Position numbers and translations under genes: made by a program
Assembly (NCBI RefSeq): GCF_902726655.1
Contig: NZ_CACVAN010000001.1
Span: 3,038,001-3,102,000, forward strand
Reading direction: 5' to 3'
DNA length: 64,000 bases
From: Virgibacillus ihumii
Lineage (GTDB): Bacteria; Bacillota; Bacilli; Bacillales; Amphibacillaceae
The notes under the pieces: model-generated
Database searches by the model: none
What the model was told of the DNA's origin: nothing
What the model saw: the letters and a program-made list of their open reading frames with translations, nothing else
Shown here: positions 1-8,881 of the stretch, one piece after another
Numbering within the stretch: position 1 is the stretch's first letter
How the letters are laid out: every line of letters begins with the position of its first letter

Positions 1-629
1 ATCAGATATTTAAAGGCCCCATAAAGTCACGTTCAGTATTTAACAAAAAATTGGGACTGGATACAAACAAAAAAACATTGATGCTGGCTGTAAGGGAAAA
101 TTATGATTTGGAGAAATGGCGAAGGTTAATTAAATATATTGCAAACAGATGTGACGTAAACATTTTGATTAAAGACTACCCGGGTAGAAGAAATAGCCCG
201 CTTTTGAAAGAGTTTCCATTTGTCCATTCAACAAAAGACCTTCATCTTTATGATGTTCTTCCCAATGTTGACGCAGTTGCCTCTTACCCTTCCACAGTGG
301 GTTTAGAAGCGATGCTGGCGGATAAACCGGCATTTATTTTATGTGAGCAGATTTCAGGTAAAAAAGATATCAAAAAGTGGCTTGAGGATTTTTATTCCAA
401 TAGATCTTTAATTGGTGATCCCGGTTATTCAGGTTATTATAATGGTCTGAACGAACTGGTTCAAAGCGACCCTATAAAATTAGGTAAATTAATCATAAAT
501 TATTTGAGTGATAACAATTGGATTGGTTATGCCAAAAAGACAAGAGATAACTTTCTTTCAAATGCATATCCTGATTTCGAAATGTCCGGAAAGCGATTGA
601 ACAGGTTGATTAATAGGCTGACAAGCTAG
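1..629 (+). CDS. GT-B-fold surface glycan transferase-like protein, 3' part only
   Basis: The frame is open from base 3 with no start in view, so the gene begins upstream; the TTG at 51 is internal. The visible 208 residues align along their whole length with the C-terminal part of the protein at 1652-3091, sharing NKKLGLD/NKRLGLD, the IKDYPGR/IKDRPGI segment and the block YPSTVGLEAMLADKP. That block resembles the nucleotide-binding end of GT-B folds in CDP-glycerol glycerophosphotransferase and capsule transferase families. It is probably a cytoplasmic transferase of a sugar or polyol onto a surface glycan or flagellin. Donor and acceptor cannot be read from sequence. It precedes an aldo/keto reductase by 82 bp and heads the visible part of the glycan cluster. 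Confidence 0.75.
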   Translation, partial: QIFKGPIKSRSVFNKKLGLDTNKKTLMLAVRENYDLEKWRRLIKYIANRCDVNILIKDYPGRRNSPLLKEFPFVHSTKDLHLYDVLPNVDAVASYPSTVGLEAMLADKPAFILCEQISGKKDIKKWLEDFYSNRSLIGDPGYSGYYNGLNELVQSDPIKLGKLIINYLSDNNWIGYAKKTRDNFLSNAYPDFEMSGKRLNRLINRLTS

Positions 630-711
630 TTTTGTAACCTGGGTGAAAACGCCCCGCTTTTCCAGTTGATATCAAACAATTGCTGTGTTTTATGCAGAAA
701 AGGATAAAGAG

Positions 712-1608
712 GTGATTAAAATTCTAACCAGTATCTCAAATATTATTATAGGTACGGCACAATTTGGAATGGATTATGGGGTAACAAACCGACACGGAAG
801 AACAACGAAAGACGAGGTAGTAAAGATATTAAGATACTGCAGGCAACACAATATTCATACCATTGATACTGCAGCCAGTTATGGGGAAAGCGAAGAAATA
901 GTTGGAGAATTAATTACAGATTCATTCTTTTCCATTTATTCCAAGACACCCTATTTAAATACCGGCACAATAACCAACAGAGAATTAAACCTAGTTGATA
1001 AAACGTTTCGTCAAACATTGAATAAATTTAAAGTGAATCATATAAAAGGTATTTTTGTTCATAATGCCAATGATCTGCTGGTGAAAAACAGTAATAGATT
1101 GTTTCAATTATTAATGGATTGGAAAAATACGGGTTTAATAAAAAAAATAGGTGTTTCGGTTTATGATGAAAATCAAATAAACAAATTGATGGGAAATTAT
1201 GACATTGATGTTTTTCAGATACCAATTAATATTTATGATCAACGATTAATTCATTCCAATATATTAAACAAGATGAAAAGAAGAAATATAGAAATTCATG
1301 CAAGATCGATTTTCCTGCAAGGTGTATTATTGTCGAGTTCTGAAGCTTTGCCCGGCAATCTTAAATCGCTGGAACCCGTCCACCAAAAATTAGAATCGTT
1401 TCTTTACCACCATGGATTAACGAAATTGGAAGGTGCTTTAAAGTTCATATCGCAAATTAAACAACTGGATTCAATGGTAGTTGGTATCAATAATCTTAAT
1501 CATATAACGGAATTTATTGAAGCTTTTAATAATCTTTGCGAGAAAACTATCAATTTCCATGATTTTCAGGTTAATAATCTAAATATTATAGATCCGCGGA
1601 AATGGTAA
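712..1608 (+). CDS. Aldo/keto reductase of the nonulosonate cluster
   Basis: A 298-residue AKR-family TIM barrel. The catalytic tetrad can be read: Asp in HTIDTAASYGE with Tyr four or five residues later, Lys in YSKTPY, and His in IFVHNANDL. The N-terminus IIIGTAQFGMDYG is typical of the family. The GTG at 712 is preferred because AAAAGGA lies 7 nt upstream; the frame also offers GTG at 685 without a good ribosome site. As I recall, similar reductases sit in or are fused to SpsF-type cytidylyltransferases in other bacterial sugar clusters, so a NAD(P)H-dependent step on a nucleotide sugar or nonulosonate intermediate is likely. The exact substrate is unknown. It lies between the two paralogous GT-B genes. 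Confidence 0.8.
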   Translation: MIKILTSISNIIIGTAQFGMDYGVTNRHGRTTKDEVVKILRYCRQHNIHTIDTAASYGESEEIVGELITDSFFSIYSKTPYLNTGTITNRELNLVDKTFRQTLNKFKVNHIKGIFVHNANDLLVKNSNRLFQLLMDWKNTGLIKKIGVSVYDENQINKLMGNYDIDVFQIPINIYDQRLIHSNILNKMKRRNIEIHARSIFLQGVLLSSSEALPGNLKSLEPVHQKLESFLYHHGLTKLEGALKFISQIKQLDSMVVGINNLNHITEFIEAFNNLCEKTINFHDFQVNNLNIIDPRKW

Positions 1609-1651
1609 ATGGAACAAATAAGAGCGCTAAAGTAGTTAAAAGGAGGATAAT

Positions 1652-3091
1652 ATGGAAACGTTTGTGAGAAATTATTGGTCGTTATATCTTGATTTTCTTC
1701 ATGATTTTAGAGATTTGAAATATGACGGATTTTCTTTACCTTACCTTTGTCAGTTTCATAAGCTTCTAAGGAAAAATGCTGAAATTGGGAAAATGTTACA
1801 CGATCCAACATTTATTCGGCAATTAAAACACAAAATAAAGGATCAAAAACAGGTGCAACAGGTATTTGATAAGTTAGTAGCGTCACATACTAAAAAACCT
1901 CTGATCAAAAATAAACAAGGAAGAGTGCTGTTTTTTTGGAATGGTGGATTTCGGTTTCCGAAACAGACATTCGATGCGTATTTCGAACCTTCAAAATCAA
2001 TCATAATACAGGAGGGTGCCAAGACTTGGAGAAAAAACAAAAAGACTGGATCGGGTATGAACATGAATACGAAGATCCCGACTGATTTTTTAAGTAATTA
2101 CCCAGTCGCTTCTCCAAAAGCAATCATACAAATAAGAAAAAAGATATCAGAGATTCTAAATGTTCATAAGCAGCATCCAGTATATAAAAATGAAAAATTC
2201 AGAAGTGCCTTGGTGTTAACAGTAATTGAAGTGATACATCGGATGGAACAAGTAAGACGCTTGTTATCCCGTGTTTCCGTCTCTTGTATTGTATTGTCTA
2301 ACACTTACCGGAGTATCCCCCGTATATTATCTATAATTGGTGCTGAAAAGGGGATTCCCGTAATTTCGATGCAGCATGGAACGATTGGCGGTGAGTTTGC
2401 TTATCTTCCTAAAGTTGCAGCCATTGAGGCTGTATATGGCAATTATGAAAAAGATTGGTATAAAAAGTTGGGGATCCCCGACAATTCCCTTAAAATTATT
2501 GGTCATCCAAGATTTGATCAGGCATTTGAACAATCAAAGATTACGCGATCGCAATTTAATAAACGATTAGGACTGGATATGAGAAAAAAAACACTGATGA
2601 TTGTTCTTTTTCAAAATGAGAGTATTCATAAGTGGAGAATGTTGATTGAAACAATTTCAAAGAAACTACCTTTAAATATAGTGATTAAAGATCGTCCAGG
2701 AATTAATGGTCCCCATGATCTGACAAAAGAATTTTCATTTGTTCATTCCAACAGGGATTATAATCTATACGATATATTCCCAAATGTGGATGCTGTTGTT
2801 TCGTATCCATCAACAGTAGGACTGGAGGCTATGCTGGCAGATAAACCTGTATTTATTATGAACACGCACAAAAAGCTTCCCGGTGCTACAGATTATTATT
2901 ACAGTCTGGATAAATTAATTCAAAGTGATCCACAGAAATTAGGGAAATTGATAATTAAATATTTTAATGATCCTGTCTGGGAAAACTATGTCAAGACCAA
3001 AAGGGAAGCTTTCCTCAGATATGCTTATCCTGATTTCAGTAAGTCCGGAGCACGGTTAAAGAAATTAATTAATACGCTTACAGGTAATTAA
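1652..3091 (+). CDS. GT-B-fold surface polysaccharide transferase-like protein
   Basis: A 479-residue soluble protein with no signal peptide or membrane segment. The C-terminal half has GT-B character: ISMQHGTIGGEF near residue 240, IIGHPRFDQ near 290, IKDRPG, then YPSTVGLEAMLADKPVF near 390, a layout shared with CDP-glycerol glycerophosphotransferase-like and surface-carbohydrate proteins. The N-terminal half carries no motif I recognise. It is the full-length paralog of the partial gene at the window start. AAGGAGGATAAT precedes the ATG. It likely transfers the sugar made by the downstream genes, or a related phospho-polyol, to a cell-surface acceptor. The enzymatic activity is inferred from fold motifs only. 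Confidence 0.75.
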   Translation: METFVRNYWSLYLDFLHDFRDLKYDGFSLPYLCQFHKLLRKNAEIGKMLHDPTFIRQLKHKIKDQKQVQQVFDKLVASHTKKPLIKNKQGRVLFFWNGGFRFPKQTFDAYFEPSKSIIIQEGAKTWRKNKKTGSGMNMNTKIPTDFLSNYPVASPKAIIQIRKKISEILNVHKQHPVYKNEKFRSALVLTVIEVIHRMEQVRRLLSRVSVSCIVLSNTYRSIPRILSIIGAEKGIPVISMQHGTIGGEFAYLPKVAAIEAVYGNYEKDWYKKLGIPDNSLKIIGHPRFDQAFEQSKITRSQFNKRLGLDMRKKTLMIVLFQNESIHKWRMLIETISKKLPLNIVIKDRPGINGPHDLTKEFSFVHSNRDYNLYDIFPNVDAVVSYPSTVGLEAMLADKPVFIMNTHKKLPGATDYYYSLDKLIQSDPQKLGKLIIKYFNDPVWENYVKTKREAFLRYAYPDFSKSGARLKKLINTLTGN

Positions 3092-3147
3092 GGTGGCCAT
3101 GAGGATTTTAAGGCAAAGTTGTTTCATTTGTTTTTCTGTATGAACAT

Positions 3148-3163
3148 TTTCCGCCGGCGGAAA
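3148..3163. other. 16-bp perfect GC-rich palindrome
   Basis: TTTCCGCCGGCGGAAA is its own reverse complement and lies in the 110-bp gap between the transferase gene and the NAD-dependent epimerase gene, followed by A/T-rich DNA. As RNA it would form a short stem around CCGG without a convincing U tract. It could be a protein-binding site for a promoter driving the sugar genes or a weak processing hairpin; neither can be decided here. Confidence 0.4.
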
Positions 3164-3201
3164 TAAAATATTTTGTGCAGAATATTGAAAGGGTGTATGG
3201 T

Positions 3202-4146
3202 ATGAAAGTTCTTGTAACAGGCGGTGCAGGCTTTATTGGAAGGTGGACAGTTGACCGCCTTTTGAAGGATGGACATCAGGTTTGGGTGCTGGATGATCTT
3301 TCAAACGGAAGAAAGGAAAATCTGGATGATCTGAAAAAACAAAAAAACTTTATGCAGTTTATCACCGGCGATATAAAAGACAGACGCATATTGAATCATT
3401 TGTTCACCAAAAAATTTGATATTTGTTATCATCTTGCAGCAAGTATTAATGTTCAGGATAGTATCGATCATCCTGAGGTCACGTTTAATAACGATGTAGT
3501 TGGTACATTTCATGTTTTGGAACAATGCAGAAAAAATAATGTAAAACTCGTATTCATGAGTACATGCATGGTATATGAACGTGCCTGGAGTGCGGAAGGT
3601 ATTAATGAAACAAATCCGGTTAAACCGGCTTCCCCATATGCTGGTTCAAAACTGGCTGCAGAAAATATGGTGATGTCATACTTTCACGCCTATAACCTGC
3701 CCGTTACTGTCATCCGTCCGTTTAATACGTATGGACCATATCAGAAAACAGGCGGTGAGGGGGGAGTTGTTGCCATCTTTTTAAAAAATAAGCTTGCAGA
3801 TAAGTCACTGCAAATATATGGAGATGGAAAGCAGACACGTGATTTGCTTTATGTCGAAGATTGTGCGCGCTTTATTATTGAATCAGGTTATTCAGATAAA
3901 ACAAATGGCGAGATTATTAATGCAGGACTCGGTTCCGATATCAGTATTAACGATTTGGCAAAGCTTGCAGCTGGGGATGAAGATCGTATTGAACACATTA
4001 CGCATATTCATCCGCAAAGTGAAATACCTAAATTACTGTGTGATTACAGTAAAGCAAAAAATCTTTTGGGATGGGAGCCAAAATACAGTTTGGAGGAGGG
4101 GGTCCAAAAAACAGAGGAATGGATAAAATCTACTAATCTTATATAA
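3202..4146 (+). CDS. NAD-dependent epimerase/dehydratase (extended SDR)
   Basis: A 314-residue extended SDR acting on a nucleotide sugar. The NAD site is GGAGFIG at residues 7-13, the catalytic Tyr146-x3-Lys150 lies in SPYAGSK, and Ser120/Thr121 precede it. NTYGPYQ and the C-terminal LLGWEPKYSLEEG are family landmarks. The first part of the active site reads STC where 4,6-dehydratases usually have TDE or TSE, so it may be a C4 epimerase or a reductase rather than a dehydratase. It is not PseB, which has a different N-terminus (TGGTGSFG). The ATG at 3202 has GAAAGGGTG 6 nt upstream; the in-frame TTG at 3175 does not. The aminotransferase follows 14 bp later. Confidence 0.85.
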   Translation: MKVLVTGGAGFIGRWTVDRLLKDGHQVWVLDDLSNGRKENLDDLKKQKNFMQFITGDIKDRRILNHLFTKKFDICYHLAASINVQDSIDHPEVTFNNDVVGTFHVLEQCRKNNVKLVFMSTCMVYERAWSAEGINETNPVKPASPYAGSKLAAENMVMSYFHAYNLPVTVIRPFNTYGPYQKTGGEGGVVAIFLKNKLADKSLQIYGDGKQTRDLLYVEDCARFIIESGYSDKTNGEIINAGLGSDISINDLAKLAAGDEDRIEHITHIHPQSEIPKLLCDYSKAKNLLGWEPKYSLEEGVQKTEEWIKSTNLI

Positions 4147-4160
4147 AGGGAAGGAACGGA

Positions 4161-5363
4161 ATGAAAAAAAAGAATGGTTTGCTGGCACTTCATGGTGGTG
4201 AACCGGTAAGAGAAACCTATTTGCCATACGGAAAGCAGTGGATTAATGATGACGACATGAACGCTGTCATGAATGTGTTAAAAAGCGATTATATTACGAC
4301 TGGACCAACCATCAAACGATTTGAAGACGCGGTTGCAGATTTTGTTGGAGCGAAATACGCTGTAGCATTTTCCAGTGGAACCGCTGCATTGCATGCCGCT
4401 TGTTATGCTGCCGGAATTGAACAAGATGATGAAGTGATTACTTCTCCAATGACTTTTGCCGCGACGTCCAATTGTGTTTTATATGTTGGCGGCACCCCGG
4501 TGTTTGCAGATATAGATCCCAACACATACACTATTTCCCCTGCATCCATCAAACCCCTTATGACTGCAAAAACAAAAGCAATCATTTCTGTAGATTATAC
4601 CGGCCGGCCTGCTGCATATGATGAAATTATGTCCTTGGCAAAACAAAATGGACTTACCGTAATTGGTGATGCCGCACATTCGCTGGGTGCTGTTTATAAA
4701 GAAAACTATGTTGGTTCCATTTGTGATATGACCATGTTCAGTTTTCATCCTGTCAAACATATTACGACAGGTGAAGGCGGCATGATCACAACAAATAATC
4801 AAAGATATTACGAAAAGTTAATACAGTTCAGAAGCCATGGAATAACCAGGGACCCACAGAAACTTGGTAAAACGGAAGGTCCCTGGTATTACGAAATGCA
4901 AGAACTTGGATTTAACTACCGGATGACAGATATTCAGGCTGCACTTGGACTAAACCAATTACGAAAAGTGAATCAATTTATTGAGAAAAGACGAAAATAT
5001 GTGGATTTATATTATAAAGGCTTTCAAGGTGTTCCAGAGATCACCGTGCCTTACCGGCAAGGAAATTGCAGTTCAAGCTGGCATCTGTTTGTCATACGAT
5101 TGAATTTGGAGAAATTAACAGCAGGACGTAAGGAAATCTTTGCAGCACTACAGAAGGAAAACATTGGCGTGAACGTCCATTATATACCAGTTTATTTCCA
5201 TCCATACTATCAGCGGATTGGATATAACAAAGGTATATGCCCTGTTTCTGAAAAACTGTATGAAGAGATTATAACATTACCTCTTTTTCCTGCTATGACG
5301 GGGAACGATGTAATGGATGTAGTCAATGCAGTGAAAAAAGTTATAAGCCATTATTCAGAGTGA
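4161..5363 (+). CDS. pseC: PseC-type UDP-4-keto-sugar aminotransferase (DegT/DnrJ/EryC1 family)
   Basis: A 400-residue PLP-dependent sugar aminotransferase. SSGTAALHAACYAAG at 71-85 is the phosphate-binding region, DAAH at 170-173 contacts the cofactor, and Lys199 in SFHPVKHITTGEGG is the Schiff-base lysine. The stretch from residue 91 (EVITSPMTFAATSN) and the HPVKHITTGEGG block are characteristic of PseC, which makes UDP-4-amino-4,6-dideoxy-N-acetyl-beta-L-altrosamine from the PseB product with glutamate. GGAAGGAACGG precedes the ATG. It is the second step of pseudaminic acid synthesis, and genes for later steps follow downstream. A related 4-keto sugar as substrate cannot be excluded because PseB is not in the window. 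Confidence 0.85.
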   Translation: MKKKNGLLALHGGEPVRETYLPYGKQWINDDDMNAVMNVLKSDYITTGPTIKRFEDAVADFVGAKYAVAFSSGTAALHAACYAAGIEQDDEVITSPMTFAATSNCVLYVGGTPVFADIDPNTYTISPASIKPLMTAKTKAIISVDYTGRPAAYDEIMSLAKQNGLTVIGDAAHSLGAVYKENYVGSICDMTMFSFHPVKHITTGEGGMITTNNQRYYEKLIQFRSHGITRDPQKLGKTEGPWYYEMQELGFNYRMTDIQAALGLNQLRKVNQFIEKRRKYVDLYYKGFQGVPEITVPYRQGNCSSSWHLFVIRLNLEKLTAGRKEIFAALQKENIGVNVHYIPVYFHPYYQRIGYNKGICPVSEKLYEEIITLPLFPAMTGNDVMDVVNAVKKVISHYSE

Positions 5364-5408
5364 AAATTCTTGTGATTTCTCAGATGACTAGTGAGAGGGG
5401 GAAAGCAA

Positions 5409-7151
5409 ATGCCCAATACTAAAATAATTGCAGAAATTGCTAATGCACATCAAGGTGACCCGTCGATTTTAAAAAAGCTGGTTCTGGAAGCAGCCAAAGC
5501 AGGAGCAGATGCAATTAAATTCCAATGGTTCAAATATAATCATTTGGCCATACCGGATTACAAATGGTATGAAGCTTATCGTGATTTGTTTATTAAGGAA
5601 AGTGATTGGAGTTCTGTTATCAGTCTTGCCAAAAAGCAGGGAATGCATATATGGGCGGACATTTTTGATGACTGGGGAATGAGTCTTGCAAAAAAATATG
5701 AATCAGATATTACTGGTTTAAAACTTCCGCCATCAATTATTCAGTCGAAATTAATAATCAGGGAAATTGGCAAACTGGAAAAGCCGATTATATTAGGTGT
5801 TGGAGGTTGGTATGATACTGAGATCGATGAAGCACTTGCATTTATTAGAACGCAAACAAAACAGCCTATTATGCTGATGTACGGTTTTCAGGGATACCCG
5901 ACGCAAATGGAAGATGTTAATCTTGCAAGATTGTCACATCTGAAAAATAAATATAACTGCAAGATAGGATTTGCCGATCATGAAGATGGCCATAAAAAAT
6001 CAGCTGTCGATATACCTGTGTATGCTCGCTTTTTAGGAGCGGATGTAATAGAAAAGCACATTACGTTGAATCGATCAGAAAAGGGTCACGATTACTATTC
6101 TTCGTTAGAGCCGCACGAATTCAAGGAAATGGTCGATAAAATAAGGTCGGCGGATATTATATACGGTGATCATACCGTCAATGACACCCAAAGAAGATAT
6201 TTAAATGATGCATTACGTGTAGTTGCCAGGCAGGATATTCCCGCAGATGAATTAATCACACTTGATAAGGTTTCATACAAACGGGCGGATTTAACAGAGG
6301 GTTTTATGCCTAATGAATTTGAAAAAGGTTTGCCTTTTATGGCAAATACAGGCATTTGTAAAAATGAACCGTTAAGTGAGAAGAATTCTAAAAAACCTAA
6401 AATAATTATTGCTGTAATTGCCAGGTTGAAATCTACCCGTTTAAAAAGAAAAGCTCTATTACCGATAAATGGAATACCATCTGTAAAACGGTGTTTAATG
6501 AATTGTCTGGCAGCAACAAAAGCTGACGGAGTAGTTCTGGCAACATCGGATTTAAAAGAGGATCTTCCTTTGACAGAGATAAATATGGAAGGCAATGTAT
6601 CCGTTGTTAAAGGCGATCCGGATAATGTCGGTCAAAGAATGTTGAAAGTGGCGGAAATAACCAACGCAGATATTATATTACGTGTAACTGGAGATAATCC
6701 GGCTGTTTCTCCCGAAATAATAGATTATTTGATTAATAAACACGGTCAAAATGGGGCAGATTTAACGTTGCCAAATAGTAATCATGCAATCGGGACCGGA
6801 GCAGATGTTTATGACGTTAATGCATTGAAAAAGTTAATATCAATAGACCCGTCATTAACGTATTCCGAATATCTCTCTTTATACTTTAAAAATAACCCGC
6901 ATTTATTTAAGACAGATGAAATTGAATTGCCGGAAATATATCGGTATCCAAATTGGAGATTAACGATGGATGAAACAAAAGATTATGAGCTGTTTGAAAG
7001 AATCTACACGGAAATGAATATTAAGGAGGAGCCTTTATATTTTGATAAAATTCGAAGTCATTTAATTAATAATCCATCCATCACTTCTATTAACTCCGGT
7101 GTTCAGGTGAAGTGGGGTTCAGAGACTAATACAGCAATATTCAAACTGTAA
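5409..7151 (+). CDS. NeuB-like synthase fused to SpsF-like cytidylyltransferase
   Basis: A 580-residue fusion. Residues 1-240 are a NeuB-family barrel: IIAEIANAHQGD, then GADAIKFQW, LGVGGWYDTE, GFADHE and EKHITLNR match the PEP-dependent nonulosonate synthase pattern. Residues about 260-320 look like the SAF/antifreeze-like domain. From about 328 a cytidylyltransferase begins with IARLKSTRLKRKALLPING, retaining the R...STRL..K signature, followed by RVTGDNP and NWRLTMDET. The protein could condense a hexosamine with PEP and activate the product with CTP in one chain. Start 5409 is chosen for AGGGGGA 7 nt upstream. Separate PseI and PseF genes follow, so this probably serves a second or modified sugar. 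The NeuB part is more divergent than PseI. Confidence 0.8.
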   Translation: MPNTKIIAEIANAHQGDPSILKKLVLEAAKAGADAIKFQWFKYNHLAIPDYKWYEAYRDLFIKESDWSSVISLAKKQGMHIWADIFDDWGMSLAKKYESDITGLKLPPSIIQSKLIIREIGKLEKPIILGVGGWYDTEIDEALAFIRTQTKQPIMLMYGFQGYPTQMEDVNLARLSHLKNKYNCKIGFADHEDGHKKSAVDIPVYARFLGADVIEKHITLNRSEKGHDYYSSLEPHEFKEMVDKIRSADIIYGDHTVNDTQRRYLNDALRVVARQDIPADELITLDKVSYKRADLTEGFMPNEFEKGLPFMANTGICKNEPLSEKNSKKPKIIIAVIARLKSTRLKRKALLPINGIPSVKRCLMNCLAATKADGVVLATSDLKEDLPLTEINMEGNVSVVKGDPDNVGQRMLKVAEITNADIILRVTGDNPAVSPEIIDYLINKHGQNGADLTLPNSNHAIGTGADVYDVNALKKLISIDPSLTYSEYLSLYFKNNPHLFKTDEIELPEIYRYPNWRLTMDETKDYELFERIYTEMNIKEEPLYFDKIRSHLINNPSITSINSGVQVKWGSETNTAIFKL

Positions 7152-7237
7152 CCTATCAACAGTTGAACTACTGCATGGTCGATTATCGGGAGTACTATGC
7201 CTTTTTTAATTAGAAAAATTTTGATTAGGATGATTTT

Positions 7238-8023
7238 ATGGATGATTTATTCAGCTTGGGAAATAAGACAATCATTATAACAGGTGGTGCCGGGCATTTA
7301 GGTGCATCTATGTCAGAAGGGCTTGCAAAGCAAGGGGCAAATGTTGTTATCGCAAGCAGGAATCTCAATCAAAGTAAACCACTGGCACAAGCATTAAATC
7401 AAAAATACAGTGGAGAAATTATTGCGGACTATGTGGATGTGTCGGATGAACAGTCCATTCAGCAATTATATAAAAAACTGTTTGACAGATTTAATACAAT
7501 AGATGTTTTAATTAATAATGCTCATTTTAGTGTTGCAGGCAGTGTTGAACGAATGACAACAAATGAATGGAAATTTGGAATTGATGGCACCTTAAACAGC
7601 GTATTTCTTTGCTCAAAATGGATATTACCGCATATGGTGAAATATGGCCGTGGCAACATTATTAACATTTCTTCTATGTATGGAACTGTTTCACCGGATC
7701 CGGCTGTATATGGGGATTCCGATTTCGGAAATCCACCGAATTATGGGGCGGGGAAAGCTGGTGTGATTCAATTCACCCGATACTTGGCCTGCCATTATGG
7801 CAGGAGGGGTATCCGGGCTAACTCCATTTCACCGGGTCCATTCCCAAATAAAGATACGCAGCAAAATAAAGCGTTTATAACAAGATTAAATGAAAAAGTT
7901 CCGCTTGGCAGGATAGGAAAGCCGGAAGAGCTGCAAGGGGCAATAATCTATTTGGCTTCGGATTCTTCCAGCTATGTAACGGGGCATAATCTTTCGGTGG
8001 ATGGCGGTTGGACTTCATGGTAA
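7238..8023 (+). CDS. Classical short-chain dehydrogenase/reductase (PtmA-like)
   Basis: A 261-residue classical SDR. The cofactor site is TGGAGHLG at 15-22, NNAH at 93-96 replaces the usual NNAG, the catalytic residues are Ser145/146, Tyr169 and Lys173, and the C-terminus VTGHNLSVDGGW is typical. Position inside a nonulosonate cluster, behind the NeuB-cytidylyltransferase fusion, fits the PtmA-type oxidoreductases associated with legionaminic acid synthesis in Campylobacter. The sugar substrate is inferred from context only. The gap of 86 bp upstream has no terminator, so cotranscription with the fusion gene is plausible. Confidence 0.8.
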   Translation: MDDLFSLGNKTIIITGGAGHLGASMSEGLAKQGANVVIASRNLNQSKPLAQALNQKYSGEIIADYVDVSDEQSIQQLYKKLFDRFNTIDVLINNAHFSVAGSVERMTTNEWKFGIDGTLNSVFLCSKWILPHMVKYGRGNIINISSMYGTVSPDPAVYGDSDFGNPPNYGAGKAGVIQFTRYLACHYGRRGIRANSISPGPFPNKDTQQNKAFITRLNEKVPLGRIGKPEELQGAIIYLASDSSSYVTGHNLSVDGGWTSW

Positions 8024-8134
8024 AGCAGAAATTTATCATTTTGATAGTCTAGTAAAATCCAGCTTTTTATTTACAAAAAACTTCTACTCTGATTGGTAAT
8101 GAGTGAATAAATTCTAAGTATGTGAGGTGATTTC

Positions 8135-8872
8135 TTGAATATAGTAGCGATTATCCAAGCTAGGATGGGCTCAACAAGACTGCCGGAAAAAATTATGAAA
8201 AAAGTCTCGGGGAAACCATTGCTTGAGTATCAGATTGAAAGGGTAAAAAGATCAAAATTAATCAATAAAATCATTATTGCCACAACAGTCAAGCAACAGG
8301 AACAGCCGATTATTGATTTATGTGATCGGCTATCTGTTGATTATTATCGCGGTTCGGAAAACGATGTATTATCGCGATTTTACGAAGCGGCCACAGAATC
8401 AGATGCCGATGCTATCGTTCGGCTGACGGCAGACTGTCCATTAATTTCTCCTCATGTTATTGACAACATAATTAGTCAGTTTTTACTGCTTACACCTAAG
8501 TACGACTATGTATCCAATACAATCGAAAGAACGTATCCGCTTGGTTTGGATACGGAAGTATTTTCAATGGAATGTTTGGAAACGGCGTCCAGGGAAGGAA
8601 AGAAAGATTTACATCGTGAACATGTTACAGCATATATGTATACACATCCAAATAAATTTATAACAGCAAATGTCAAACATACACAGGATCACAGCAATTT
8701 TCGTCTGACGGTCGATACAAAGGAAGATTTTCAGCTTATTGCCAACATATTGGAAACACTTTATCCCCAAAAACCTGACTTCGAATTAGAAGATATTATC
8801 CGTTTACTGGAAAAAAGAAAAGATTGGTTAGCAATAAATGCTCATGTCGAACAAAAAAAGTTTAAGGGATGA
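8135..8872 (+). CDS. pseF: Pseudaminate-type cytidylyltransferase (SpsF/PseF family)
   Basis: A 245-residue CMP-sugar synthetase-like protein. The N-terminus IIQARMGSTRLPEKIMKKV is the nucleotide-binding loop of the SpsF/PseF family, followed by the GSENDVLSRF and RLTADCPLIS segments and FRLTVDTKEDF. It would couple CTP to the free nonulosonic acid, the last step before transfer. The start is TTG at 8135 with GAGGTG 6 nt upstream. PseG follows after 9 bp and PseH overlaps PseG, so these form one translational unit. B. subtilis SpsF is a relative, so a spore-coat role is an alternative to flagellin or capsule. Confidence 0.85.
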   Translation: MNIVAIIQARMGSTRLPEKIMKKVSGKPLLEYQIERVKRSKLINKIIIATTVKQQEQPIIDLCDRLSVDYYRGSENDVLSRFYEAATESDADAIVRLTADCPLISPHVIDNIISQFLLLTPKYDYVSNTIERTYPLGLDTEVFSMECLETASREGKKDLHREHVTAYMYTHPNKFITANVKHTQDHSNFRLTVDTKEDFQLIANILETLYPQKPDFELEDIIRLLEKRKDWLAINAHVEQKKFKG

Positions 8873-8881
8873 TTGTTTCAA

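Noticed and set aside
51..629. A complete gene starting at TTG 51
   Set aside because: The frame continues upstream to the window edge and aligns there with the paralog, so the gene is cut by the window.
6170..6595. Minus-strand ORF of 141 codons inside the fusion gene
   Set aside because: It is a shadow of the NeuB-cytidylyltransferase frame, crossing its domain linker.
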